DNA from: Sulfurimonas sp.
GTDB lineage: Bacteria; Campylobacterota; Campylobacteria; Campylobacterales; Sulfurimonadaceae
Length of the DNA: 8,026 bases
Reading direction: 5' to 3'
Assembly: GCA_027083475.1 (NCBI GenBank)
Contig: JALWON010000056.1
Location: 1-8,026, forward strand
Both the position numbers and the translations under genes were made by a program. This document shows, piece after piece, positions 1 through 6,130 of the stretch (position 1 is its first letter; each line of letters begins with the position of its first letter). The notes beneath the pieces are model-generated. The model did not search any database and was not told the DNA's origin. It worked only from the letters and a program-made list of their open reading frames with translations.

Positions 1-7
1 AAGTTAG

Positions 8-31
8 ATTAGACTAATGTTTTAGTCTAAT
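8..31 (-). terminator. Inverted repeat over the dapB stop codon, possible weak terminator
   Basis: ATTAGACTAA (8-17) and TTAGTCTAAT (22-31) are perfect 10-bp reverse complements separated by four bases. The stem includes the dapB stop codon (22-24). It has only two G-C pairs, and the minus-strand sequence after it (CTAACTT) is not a clear uridine tract. It may be a 3'-end-stabilising hairpin or a weak terminator rather than a classical one. The window ends seven bases further on, so what follows cannot be judged. Confidence 0.45.
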
Positions 32-792
32 TCTAAACAATCACTTATAGAGTAAAGTCCAGCTTCTTTATCTGCAAGCCATTGTGCAGCACGCAGAGCT
101 CCTTTACTAAAGGTACTTCTTGAAGTAGCTGTATGGTTGAGTTCTATGAACTCACCTTCATTATAAAACCCAACAGTATGACGACCAACAATGTCACCAC
201 CACGAAGTGCCATGACAGCGATTTCATCTTCACTGCGTTCACCGATGTTGCCATCCCTACCACTGACACGTACCTTGTCTATATCGAGCCCACGCCCAGC
301 CGCTGCTGATTGGCTCAGTGTGAGGGCTGTGCCACTTGGGGCATCTTTTTTGTGTTTATGGTGCATCTCTACTATCTCGATGTCAAAACCTGCAAGGGCT
401 GCTGAAGCTTGGTAAACGAGTTTATTGAGAAGGGCAACACCTAAGGACATATTTGTCGCATAGAGTATTGGCATCATTTCACTTGCTTGCTTGAGCAAAT
501 TTAATTGATGTTGGCTTAATCCTGTTGTACCTATCACTAAGGGCTTAGGTGTTTTGATGGCTTGTTCTAAAAGTGTTTCGCAAGCCTCAGGCAGTGAAAA
601 ATCAATTACAATATCACAAGCACTCAAAAATGCTTTCATTTCTGAGGTGACTAAGACAGAAGGGTCAATAGCAAAATCTAAGTTGTTTCGTACATAAACA
701 CTACTCAGGCTCATTCCCTCTGCATCTTTTATATTTTCTAAAAGGAGTCTTCCTACACGACCACTTGCTCCAAATACACCAACTTTAATCAT
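22..792 (-). CDS. dapB: 4-hydroxy-tetrahydrodipicolinate reductase (DapB)
   Basis: This cytoplasmic enzyme reduces 4-hydroxy-tetrahydrodipicolinate with NAD(P)H in the diaminopimelate/lysine pathway, supplying peptidoglycan and protein synthesis. The 256-residue product is complete and slightly shorter than the E. coli enzyme (273). A nucleotide-binding glycine motif, GVFGASGRVG, lies at residues 5-14. GTTG is at 88-91 and ATNMSLGV at 112-119. The family signature EMHHKHKKDAPSGTA runs from 142 to 156; by comparison with E. coli, His144 is the expected proton donor and Lys148 the expected partner lysine. The ATG start is supported by AAAGG at 800-804, seven bases upstream. It lies 45 nt after the iron-sulfur/cNMP gene on the same strand, so it is probably co-transcribed, although a hairpin occupies that gap. 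No frameshift or missing key residue is seen. The assignment is secure. Confidence 0.97.
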   Translation of the reverse strand: MIKVGVFGASGRVGRLLLENIKDAEGMSLSSVYVRNNLDFAIDPSVLVTSEMKAFLSACDIVIDFSLPEACETLLEQAIKTPKPLVIGTTGLSQHQLNLLKQASEMMPILYATNMSLGVALLNKLVYQASAALAGFDIEIVEMHHKHKKDAPSGTALTLSQSAAAGRGLDIDKVRVSGRDGNIGERSEDEIAVMALRGGDIVGRHTVGFYNEGEFIELNHTATSRSTFSKGALRAAQWLADKEAGLYSISDCLELD

Positions 793-804
793 TGTTCAGC
801 CTTT

Positions 805-835
805 ATTCTTTTTGTATATGATACCAAAAAAGAAT
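805..835 (-). repeat. Intercistronic hairpin between the iron-sulfur/cNMP gene and dapB
   Basis: On the plus strand ATTCTTTTT (805-813) pairs with AAAAAGAAT (827-835). Inside it GTAT (814-817) pairs with ATAC (821-824), leaving a 3-base loop and a 2-base bulge (825-826), for 13 pairs in total. In the minus-strand transcript the hairpin starts two bases after the upstream stop codon and ends at the base next to the dapB AAAGG ribosome binding site. No T-tract follows on the minus strand, so it does not look like a simple terminator. A role in mRNA processing, partial attenuation or dapB translation is possible but not shown. Confidence 0.5.
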
Positions 836-837
836 TG

Positions 838-3276
838 TTATTTTGCTTGAAGTTCTAAGAGTTTTGTGATGATATTTTTCATCAGTTTATTGTAAATTTT
901 TGGATTTTCATTTAAAAAATGTTGAAAATCCTGCTTTGAAATCGTGAGAAGTTGGACATCTTGGAGGACTTTGATGGAAGCGGCTCTTTTTGTATCGCCT
1001 ATGAGGGCAATATCTCCAAAATAGTCTCTATCTCCTAGTGTGTTGATGCGTTTGTCATTGACTTCAACAGCGACTTTTCCTTTGATAATAATAAAGAGTG
1101 TATTGCCAACACCCCCTTGGCGAATAATATACTCTTCTTTGCTAAAGTGCTGCACATTGGTTGCCTCCGCTAAGAGTTTAAGATCATAGACTCGAATATT
1201 TTGAAAGATAGAGACGGAACTCAGATACATCATTCGCTCATAGAGTGTGAGTGCTTCTGTATGGTTTTGAATTTTTAATGCAAGTTCATTGGCAAAGGTG
1301 TGAGGCGAGAGTAAAAATCTATCGAGCGATACTTTTTTAAGCTGTTTTGGGTACTTGTAATAGGTGCAAAGCAGTGCTGCAGTAGCTATTTCTATGGATT
1401 TGTGTTGTATGAGTTGTGGTATTTCGAGTCTATTTGTATATCTACTCTTTTTGTGGTTTTGTGCAAAAAAGTTTGCTTGGAGAATGAGCACTTTATCGCG
1501 TATTTCCTCTGCCATAAATTTGAGTGTCTCTTCATTGATTGTAAAATCATCAGCAACCTGATTCCCTTTTGCGAGGTTTAAGAGATTGCGTAACACCTCT
1601 GCATGATCTTTGTAGATGACAAACAGCAGAGAAAAGAGGTTTCTTGTCACAAGTCGAAATTGACTCTGTATCATATAAATAACAAAAAAGACAGGGCGCG
1701 AATCATCAATAAAAATGGCATTTTTTGTTTGCACCAGTTCATCCATCTTTTCTAAGAGTTGTAAAATGTCGTTGTGAATTTTTTCTTCTGTATTGAAGAT
1801 AGTGTGCATAATCTCTTTATGTTCTGTATCTGTAATTTGAAATTGGCTTTGCAATGATTTTATATAATCTATCTCCAATTCAGTATGGCTGTCGAGTGCT
1901 TGGAGGATCATACCCTTATAACTCTCTATTTGATGCCTTTTTTCTGTAGATTTCTCATAGGCTTCATCAAACAACTCCTCATTTTTGAGTTTAATTGTGC
2001 GAATAACATTAAAATGGTCTTTTTTACTAATGCCAATCTGCTCGCGAATTTTCTCTAAGGTTACAAGAGAATTTTCATCTAAGATACCATCTTCAAGTAA
2101 CTCTTCTATACTCTCTCTATAGGTATTGAGTAACTCTTTTTTATTTTTTGTTTCATTGATGTAGCGGTAGTAGATTTCTTTTAAATCTTTTGGAATCTCT
2201 TTTGCCTTGTCCCATTTTTTGATGATTTTGAGGGCAAATCGCTCTTGTACAAGATCCATCTCTTTTCTGTAAAACTCTTTATAAAGCAGCATAGAAGAGA
2301 GTGCAACGATAAAAAAGTAGAGGATGGAGTAAAAAAATGGGTATTGACTATAAGAAGGTGCTCCTGCAAAGATATAAAAGGTGTTAAACGCAACAAAAGA
2401 GGAGACGACCTGCATACGGTGTTTGAGTGTTATAAAGTCTATATCTTTGTAGATTTGCTTTTTCCAAAGGTATCGCTCGATACTCCAAAAAAAGAGAAAA
2501 CTCAAAGAGGCAAAAAACGCAAGGGTGAGGGGTGCAGCAATGAGTACAGGAATAAAGGGTGCAAAAAAGAAACCATCTGAAGATAAAGAGAGGTGTATAT
2601 CTGCCCATTTACCACTAAAGTAGTACTCAAAACTTCCAGATTCAAGATAAAAATAGAGGTAAAAGCCTAAAATAAGCCCACTAAAGGAGTAAAAAGCAAA
2701 GCTTCTTTGTTGGTTGAGGCTCTGTTTCCAGTAGTTACTCTCCATGTCAATATCGGGACAATTTTTTGTGCAGGCAGTACAAGTAGTACATGCAGAGTTA
2801 CGCATATAATTTCCTGCATTGGAGATAGTATAGATACGCTCTACTACACCCACAGGGCAAAAGTAATTACACCAACTTTTGCCTGTATAAATAATGTTTG
2901 TTACAAAGGCAGCCAAAAAGATAAAAACAAAAAAAACAAGAAGATAGTAATGATTAAAATTTAAAATCGTTAAACGCAGAGTCAGTCCGATAAAAAGGGC
3001 AAAGTACTGAATAGCATAGAGGTTTTTTTCTACCCATGCAGGCACTTTTTTTTTCTGAAACAGAGTAATGCGCTGTGCAATTTTAGAAAATTCTGCAAGT
3101 GGACAGCTATCACGCCAGCGGGAAAACCCCATGACGATAATCCCTATAGGGAGGAGAGGAACAAGAACCGTCCAGACAAGTGTTGTTGTTTTTTCAAAAA
3201 CAAAAAAGAGTGGAACACTTAAAAGTAAGACAAGAAGTAAAAGTAAATCTGCCTTATTTTTCCATAGGTGTGTCAT
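838..3276 (-). CDS. Multi-pass NapH-like 4Fe-4S membrane protein with C-terminal cyclic-nucleotide-binding domain
   Basis: The product has 812 residues. About eight hydrophobic segments lie near 10-27, 31-50, 85-103, 110-130, 191-212, 236-266, 288-304 and 313-333. Between segments 4 and 5 is a NapH/NosR/CcoG-type iron-sulfur region: WCNYFCP with Cys136 and Cys140, then a CxxCxxCxxxCP ferredoxin motif (Cys163, 166, 169, 173). Another Cys-Pro (58-59) sits in the first basic loop. Positive-inside reasoning puts the iron-sulfur loop and everything after residue 334 in the cytoplasm. Residues 386-428 and 453-493 look like two copies of one helical motif ending in 'I(S/T)xxxHxxI'. Residues about 685-800 resemble a cyclic-nucleotide-binding (CRP/CAP-type) domain, with FGDIAL (753-758) and RAAS (764-767); Asp755 replaces the usual glutamate of the phosphate-binding cassette. 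The ATG overlaps the rhodanese gene by 23 nt and has only a weak GGGG-like Shine-Dalgarno, suggesting translational coupling. I recognise the domains but not a named protein; electron transfer coupled to sensing is inference. Confidence 0.92.
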   Translation of the reverse strand: MTHLWKNKADLLLLLVLLLSVPLFFVFEKTTTLVWTVLVPLLPIGIIVMGFSRWRDSCPLAEFSKIAQRITLFQKKKVPAWVEKNLYAIQYFALFIGLTLRLTILNFNHYYLLVFFVFIFLAAFVTNIIYTGKSWCNYFCPVGVVERIYTISNAGNYMRNSACTTCTACTKNCPDIDMESNYWKQSLNQQRSFAFYSFSGLILGFYLYFYLESGSFEYYFSGKWADIHLSLSSDGFFFAPFIPVLIAAPLTLAFFASLSFLFFWSIERYLWKKQIYKDIDFITLKHRMQVVSSFVAFNTFYIFAGAPSYSQYPFFYSILYFFIVALSSMLLYKEFYRKEMDLVQERFALKIIKKWDKAKEIPKDLKEIYYRYINETKNKKELLNTYRESIEELLEDGILDENSLVTLEKIREQIGISKKDHFNVIRTIKLKNEELFDEAYEKSTEKRHQIESYKGMILQALDSHTELEIDYIKSLQSQFQITDTEHKEIMHTIFNTEEKIHNDILQLLEKMDELVQTKNAIFIDDSRPVFFVIYMIQSQFRLVTRNLFSLLFVIYKDHAEVLRNLLNLAKGNQVADDFTINEETLKFMAEEIRDKVLILQANFFAQNHKKSRYTNRLEIPQLIQHKSIEIATAALLCTYYKYPKQLKKVSLDRFLLSPHTFANELALKIQNHTEALTLYERMMYLSSVSIFQNIRVYDLKLLAEATNVQHFSKEEYIIRQGGVGNTLFIIIKGKVAVEVNDKRINTLGDRDYFGDIALIGDTKRAASIKVLQDVQLLTISKQDFQHFLNENPKIYNKLMKNIITKLLELQAK

Positions 3277-4102
3277 CTCTGTTACCCCATTCTCTCATTG
3301 ATGCATCGTAGAGTTTTACATCTTTGAAATGAAGATGCTGAGAGAGAATATACCAGTTCATAGAAGCTTCTAAACCGCCAGTACAGTAAGTAATTACCTC
3401 TTTTTTTGGATCGAGTTTATAGATGCTTTGTAACTCTTCTTTTGGTTTTATACAGTAGTCATTGTCAAGTTTATCTGCCCAAGCACTACTTGTTGCTCCC
3501 TTAATATGCCCAAGTCTGCGTACCCCTTTAGATTGTGCCTCTGCATTATAAAAACGCAGGGGTCTTGCTTCTATCATTGGGACTTTCCCAATATGTTTTT
3601 TGACATACTCTAAATCTACTAAGGTATTGGGATTATATTTTGCATTAAAATGTCCTGCTTTTGGTTTGCGGGACTCTTTGGAGATAAATCCATCGTAATG
3701 AAAAAGCCACTCAGGGTAGCCACCATCAAGGATGGAGACCTCTTTTAAACCATTTGTAATGAGTGCCATAGCGATATAAGAAGCTTTAAGTAACTCTTTT
3801 GGTTTGTTGTGTCCATAGAGCACTACTCTAGAGTTATTGTTTATGCCTAAACTCTGAGCAATTTTTTCTATTTTTTGTGGGCTATTCATAAGTTGGTAAG
3901 CACCCTCTTGGTGGCGAAAATCTTTTATAGAAACTCGTTGAGCTGTTGGAATGTGCCCTTGTGCAAATGTTTGTGCATCTGTTGTGTCAAGCAGAATAAT
4001 TTTCTCTTTTGTCATAGCCTCACGTAACTCTTGAGGTGTTATAAATGCAGGCATTGAGAAGAGAAGCGAGTGCAAGAAAAGAAGTAAAGCAATAAGTTTC
4101 AT
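3254..4102 (-). CDS. Exported two-domain rhodanese-family sulfurtransferase
   Basis: The 282-residue product starts with a short hydrophobic signal-like segment (residues 2-17) and a plausible cleavage site after SMPA (16-19), so it is probably periplasmic or membrane-tethered. Two rhodanese domains follow. The N-terminal one (about 20-140) has LLDTTDAQTFAQGHIPTA, but its active-site loop reads YGHNKP (96-101) with no cysteine, so it should be inactive. The C-terminal one (about 160-278) has the active loop CTGGLEA with catalytic Cys240, plus GHIKGATS (198-205). Family members transfer sulfane sulfur from thiosulfate, mercaptopyruvate or polysulfide. CTGGLEA matches neither the classical CRKGVTA nor the CGSGVTA loop, so the donor is unknown. 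AAGGA (4109-4113) six bases before the ATG supports the start. It is the first gene of the predicted operon and overlaps the iron-sulfur/cNMP gene. Fold and export are fairly sure, substrate is not. Confidence 0.93.
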   Translation of the reverse strand: MKLIALLLFLHSLLFSMPAFITPQELREAMTKEKIILLDTTDAQTFAQGHIPTAQRVSIKDFRHQEGAYQLMNSPQKIEKIAQSLGINNNSRVVLYGHNKPKELLKASYIAMALITNGLKEVSILDGGYPEWLFHYDGFISKESRKPKAGHFNAKYNPNTLVDLEYVKKHIGKVPMIEARPLRFYNAEAQSKGVRRLGHIKGATSSAWADKLDNDYCIKPKEELQSIYKLDPKKEVITYCTGGLEASMNWYILSQHLHFKDVKLYDASMREWGNRDDTPMEK

Positions 4103-4127
4103 GGAGTATCCTTAAATAATTCCTTGT

Positions 4128-4133
4128 ATTATA
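4128..4133 (-). promoter_or_regulatory. Predicted -10 box for the rhodanese operon
   Basis: The minus strand reads TATAAT here, 25 bases before the rhodanese ATG, placing a start site near 4121 and leaving a leader of about 19 nt that contains the AAGGA ribosome binding site. There is no good TTGACA at 16-18 bases upstream; the sequence there is AGTATA-like and AT-rich. That fits Campylobacterota promoters, which often lack a strong -35, or an activator-dependent promoter. Confidence 0.6.
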
Positions 4134-4154
4134 GTATAATTTAATAGTTATATA

Positions 4155-4186
4155 CTTGAATGTTTTTGAGTATGAGTTTGAATATG
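4155..4186 (-). repeat. Three direct repeats (CAT-TCAAA type) upstream of the rhodanese promoter
   Basis: On the minus strand CATATTCAAA (4177-4186) and CATACTCAAA (4165-4174) match at 9 of 10 positions. A shorter third copy, CATTCAAG, is at 4155-4162. The TCAA(A/G) cores are spaced 12 and 10 bases apart, close to one helical turn, so they lie on the same DNA face. The proximal copy falls near -35 of the predicted promoter. This arrangement is typical of tandem activator or response-regulator half-sites; the protein that would bind is unknown. Confidence 0.4.
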
Positions 4187-4241
4187 CCTATTTATGAAAG
4201 TGAATTTTAATGCTGGAGATACAGTGCAATTAAAATCTTGT

Positions 4242-4266
4242 GCTGAACTCATGACATGAGGACAGC
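4242..4266. repeat. 25-bp interrupted dyad downstream of trxB
   Basis: CTCATG-A-CATGAG (4248-4260) is a perfect palindrome about position 4254. Outside it, after two mismatched positions, GCTG (4242-4245) pairs with CAGC (4263-4266) about the same centre. As RNA it could fold with a 5-base loop and a small internal loop. It begins 16 nt past the trxB stop. The minus-strand sequence after it has only a weak ATTTTAATT tract (about 4229-4237). It could be the 3' hairpin of the thioredoxin operon or a symmetric protein-binding site for the next operon. Confidence 0.5.
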
Positions 4267-4281
4267 TATTCTAACAAATAG

Positions 4282-5226
4282 TTAGTTTAAAAGCTCATCC
4301 ACATAAGAGATAGCACTCAGTGCGGCTACTGCTCCATCGCCTGCTGCACTGACAACTTGTTTTGGTGCATCTTGGCGCATGTCGCCTGTTGCAAAAAGAC
4401 CTGGGGTAGATGTTTCCATTTTTAAGGTCACTTTTACTTGTCCGAGTTCATTGATGTCACACAAAAAGCTGCCATCTTCTTGTATGAGGGTTTCGTTGTT
4501 GATGTCATTGCCGACAAAGGTAAAGACACCCGGTACGACTATTTCTCGTGTCTCTCCTGCTTTATTTTTTACTCGAAGCCCTGTGACACCCATGTTGTCG
4601 CCATAGACTTCATCAGGAGAGCTGTTGAGTACAAGTTCAATATTTTGCGTATTTTTGACACGTTTAATGGTGTTTGGTGCTGCACGGAAAGTGTCACGAC
4701 GATGCACAAGGTAGACTTTTGTACAGAGTTTCGCGAGGTAGAGTGCCTCTTCAAGCGCAGTATCTCCACCACCTATTACCGCAACCTCTTTCCCTTTGTA
4801 AAAAAAGCCATCACAAGTAGCACAGGTACTTACACCACGACCAAAAAATTCATCTTCACCCTTAAAACCAGCACGACGAGGGGAAGAACCTGTTCCTATG
4901 ATAACACTATGTGCTTCTGCTGTTGTACCATCTTCTTTATGAATAGTGAAAATATCTCCCGATTTACTTACACGAGTGATGTTTACCATCTCATGTTTGA
5001 GTCCAAACTTTTGACACTGCTCGGGCCATGGTGTCATGAGCTCCATGCCTGTAATTTCGCCTGTCACACCAGGGTAGTTCTCTATTTCAGAAGAGTTCAT
5101 AATCTGCCCGCCAGGAAGCCCTTTTTCAAACATGGTGACATTTTCTAAACCACCGCGAGTTGTATAGAGTCCTGCTGTGAGTCCTGCTGGACCTCCGCCT
5201 ATGATTGCACAGTCTAATATTGCCAT
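4282..5226 (-). CDS. trxB: Thioredoxin reductase (TrxB)
   Basis: This FAD flavoprotein passes electrons from NADPH to the disulfide of thioredoxin in the cytoplasm. The 314-residue length is normal for the low-molecular-weight bacterial type. The FAD-binding motif GGGPAG is at residues 10-15. The redox-active CATC is at 135-138, followed by DG. The NADPH-domain motif GGGDTA is at 152-157, and HRRDTFRA (175-182) is the basic stretch that contacts the NADPH phosphate. ATGD (279-282) is the second FAD motif. Because CATC is intact, this is a true TrxB rather than the cysteine-less flavodoxin/ferredoxin reductase paralogue found in some Campylobacterota. It is the last gene of the trxA operon, with a strong ribosome binding site overlapping the upstream stop codon. 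Confidence 0.96.
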   Translation of the reverse strand: MAILDCAIIGGGPAGLTAGLYTTRGGLENVTMFEKGLPGGQIMNSSEIENYPGVTGEITGMELMTPWPEQCQKFGLKHEMVNITRVSKSGDIFTIHKEDGTTAEAHSVIIGTGSSPRRAGFKGEDEFFGRGVSTCATCDGFFYKGKEVAVIGGGDTALEEALYLAKLCTKVYLVHRRDTFRAAPNTIKRVKNTQNIELVLNSSPDEVYGDNMGVTGLRVKNKAGETREIVVPGVFTFVGNDINNETLIQEDGSFLCDINELGQVKVTLKMETSTPGLFATGDMRQDAPKQVVSAAGDGAVAALSAISYVDELLN

Positions 5227-5231
5227 TGTAT

Positions 5232-5239
5232 CTCCTTTA
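5232..5239 (-). promoter_or_regulatory. trxB ribosome binding site overlapping the upstream stop codon
   Basis: The minus strand reads TAAAGGAG: the TAA stop of the upstream membrane gene (5237-5239) shares one base with AAGGAG (5232-5237). Five bases separate it from the trxB ATG. This fixes the trxB start and suggests that terminating ribosomes feed trxB initiation. Confidence 0.8.
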
Positions 5240-5725
5240 TAATGTATGTATATTTTTGCTTAATTCTTTGAGATTATCTAATTTTCTAATCATACTGTCT
5301 TGCTTGTAAAGTGCTCCCTTACTCTTTTTTATAATAAAGATAGAGGGAGCATTATATATGTTAAATCTCTGTATAAAATTAAGAGATGTTTTAGTTCCAC
5401 TTCTTAAGAAAGTTGTCGTTTGTGTGTTTTTTTGGACTTGGTTATAGTAATCAATTGCTAAAATTGGAAGTTTCAGTTTTGTTTGTGCCAAAAGTTGCAT
5501 AGTGTCTCGCTCTTTAGAGGAGTAAAACACGACAAGGTACTTCTCTGCCTTTGGAACAAAAAGGTCACTTTTTTCGTAAAATGTCCACTCTTTAAAATTG
5601 ATAAATTTGTACTCTGAAAATTTGTAGTTGAAGTAGGCAAAGGCAGCGGCAATCATTGCCGCACCGAAAAAAGATGCTAAAATAGTTGAAAGCGATAAGA
5701 AGCTTTTGCCTCTTTGCTTTGCCAT
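5237..5725 (-). CDS. Membrane-anchored, cysteine-free thioredoxin-fold-like protein
   Basis: I do not recognise a named family for this 162-residue protein. A basic N-terminus (MAKQRGK) and one hydrophobic helix (about 10-33) make it look like a single-pass membrane protein with the C-terminal part probably periplasmic. The remainder resembles a thioredoxin fold: a strand YLVVFYSS (63-70) where thioredoxin has its strand before CxxC, a second strand LPILAIDYY (86-94), then FNIYNAPSIFIIKKSKG (121-137). That last stretch parallels FGIRSIPTIMFFKNG of the neighbouring TrxA, with Pro127 at the cis-proline position. The CxxC site is replaced by SSKERD (69-74), and the whole protein contains no cysteine, so it cannot do thiol chemistry. 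It lies between trxA (13-nt gap) and trxB (10-nt gap). A binding, scaffold or chaperone-like role is possible but unproven. The ribosome binding site is weak (AGG about eight bases upstream). Confidence 0.85.
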   Translation of the reverse strand: MAKQRGKSFLSLSTILASFFGAAMIAAAFAYFNYKFSEYKFINFKEWTFYEKSDLFVPKAEKYLVVFYSSKERDTMQLLAQTKLKLPILAIDYYNQVQKNTQTTTFLRSGTKTSLNFIQRFNIYNAPSIFIIKKSKGALYKQDSMIRKLDNLKELSKNIHTL

Positions 5726-5738
5726 TTGAGCCTAGAAG

Positions 5739-6059
5739 TTACGCTAAAAGAGCGTCTATTTTAGAAGCTAATGCCGCTTTACTTTGCGCACCAACGATTT
5801 GGTCTACCATCTCACCATTTTTGAAAAACATGATAGTTGGAATAGAACGAATTCCAAATTTTACAGCAATCTCTTGCTCTTCATCTGTATTTACTTTACA
5901 AATGTTTGCTTTGCCATCATAATCTTCTGCTAATTCTTCGATTACAGGAGCAATCATACGACAAGGTCCACACCATGGAGCCCAAAAGTCTACAAGAGAT
6001 ACACCCTCTGCAAGTGTTGCTTCAAAATTTGCACCAGTTAATTCTGTGTATTTAGCCAT
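5739..6059 (-). CDS. trxA: Thioredoxin (TrxA)
   Basis: This small cytoplasmic disulfide reductase donates electrons to ribonucleotide reductase, peroxiredoxins and other proteins, and is recharged by TrxB. The 106-residue length is typical. The active site WCGPC has Cys30 and Cys33, the buried acid is Asp24 in LVDFWAPW, and the cis-proline is Pro74 in RSIPT. The ending FFKNGEMVDQIVGAQSK matches the family. The start is fixed by AAAGGA at 6067-6072, seven bases before the ATG. It is the first gene of the trxA, membrane protein, trxB operon, with its own promoter in the 63-nt gap after the DUF445 gene. Confidence 0.98.
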   Translation of the reverse strand: MAKYTELTGANFEATLAEGVSLVDFWAPWCGPCRMIAPVIEELAEDYDGKANICKVNTDEEQEIAVKFGIRSIPTIMFFKNGEMVDQIVGAQSKAALASKIDALLA

Positions 6060-6092
6060 TAATAAATCCTTTATTACTTATTGTTTGGCAGT

Positions 6093-6120
6093 ATTATACA
6101 AAGCAAATGATTAAACGCAA
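6093..6120 (-). promoter_or_regulatory. Predicted sigma-70-type promoter of the trxA operon
   Basis: The minus strand carries TATAAT at 6093-6098 and TTGCGT at 6115-6120 with a 16-base spacer. A start site near 6086 would give a leader of about 27 nt before trxA. The -35 lies just beyond the end of the DUF445 gene. The -10 is perfect and the -35 keeps only TTG. Confidence 0.65.
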
Positions 6121-6130
6121 CTTTAAAGTT
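6119..6130. repeat. 12-bp perfect palindrome beside the trxA promoter
   Basis: AACTTTAAAGTT is its own reverse complement. It covers the DUF445 stop codon (6123-6125) and overlaps the last two bases of the predicted trxA -35 box. It could be a small operator, but an AT-rich palindrome of this size can arise by chance. Confidence 0.25.

Noticed and set aside
2245..2580. Plus-strand open frame of 111 codons
   Set aside because: It is antisense to the iron-sulfur/cNMP gene and its lysine-rich composition is what the complement of hydrophobic codons gives.
4103..4281. A small gene or RNA gene in the largest intergenic gap
   Set aside because: Only very short frames are present on either strand and no tRNA-like or known riboswitch pattern is visible. 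The region is better explained by regulatory repeats and a promoter.
4438..5148. Open frame of 236 codons on the plus strand
   Set aside because: It lies entirely antisense to trxB, which has all its family motifs. The translation is rich in Cys, Phe and Thr with no recognisable domain, and no convincing ribosome binding site precedes it.
4282..5226. Cysteine-less TrxB paralogue (ferredoxin/flavodoxin-NADP reductase type)
   Set aside because: The CATC redox motif at residues 135-138 is intact and the gene is in an operon with trxA, so a true thioredoxin reductase is the better call.
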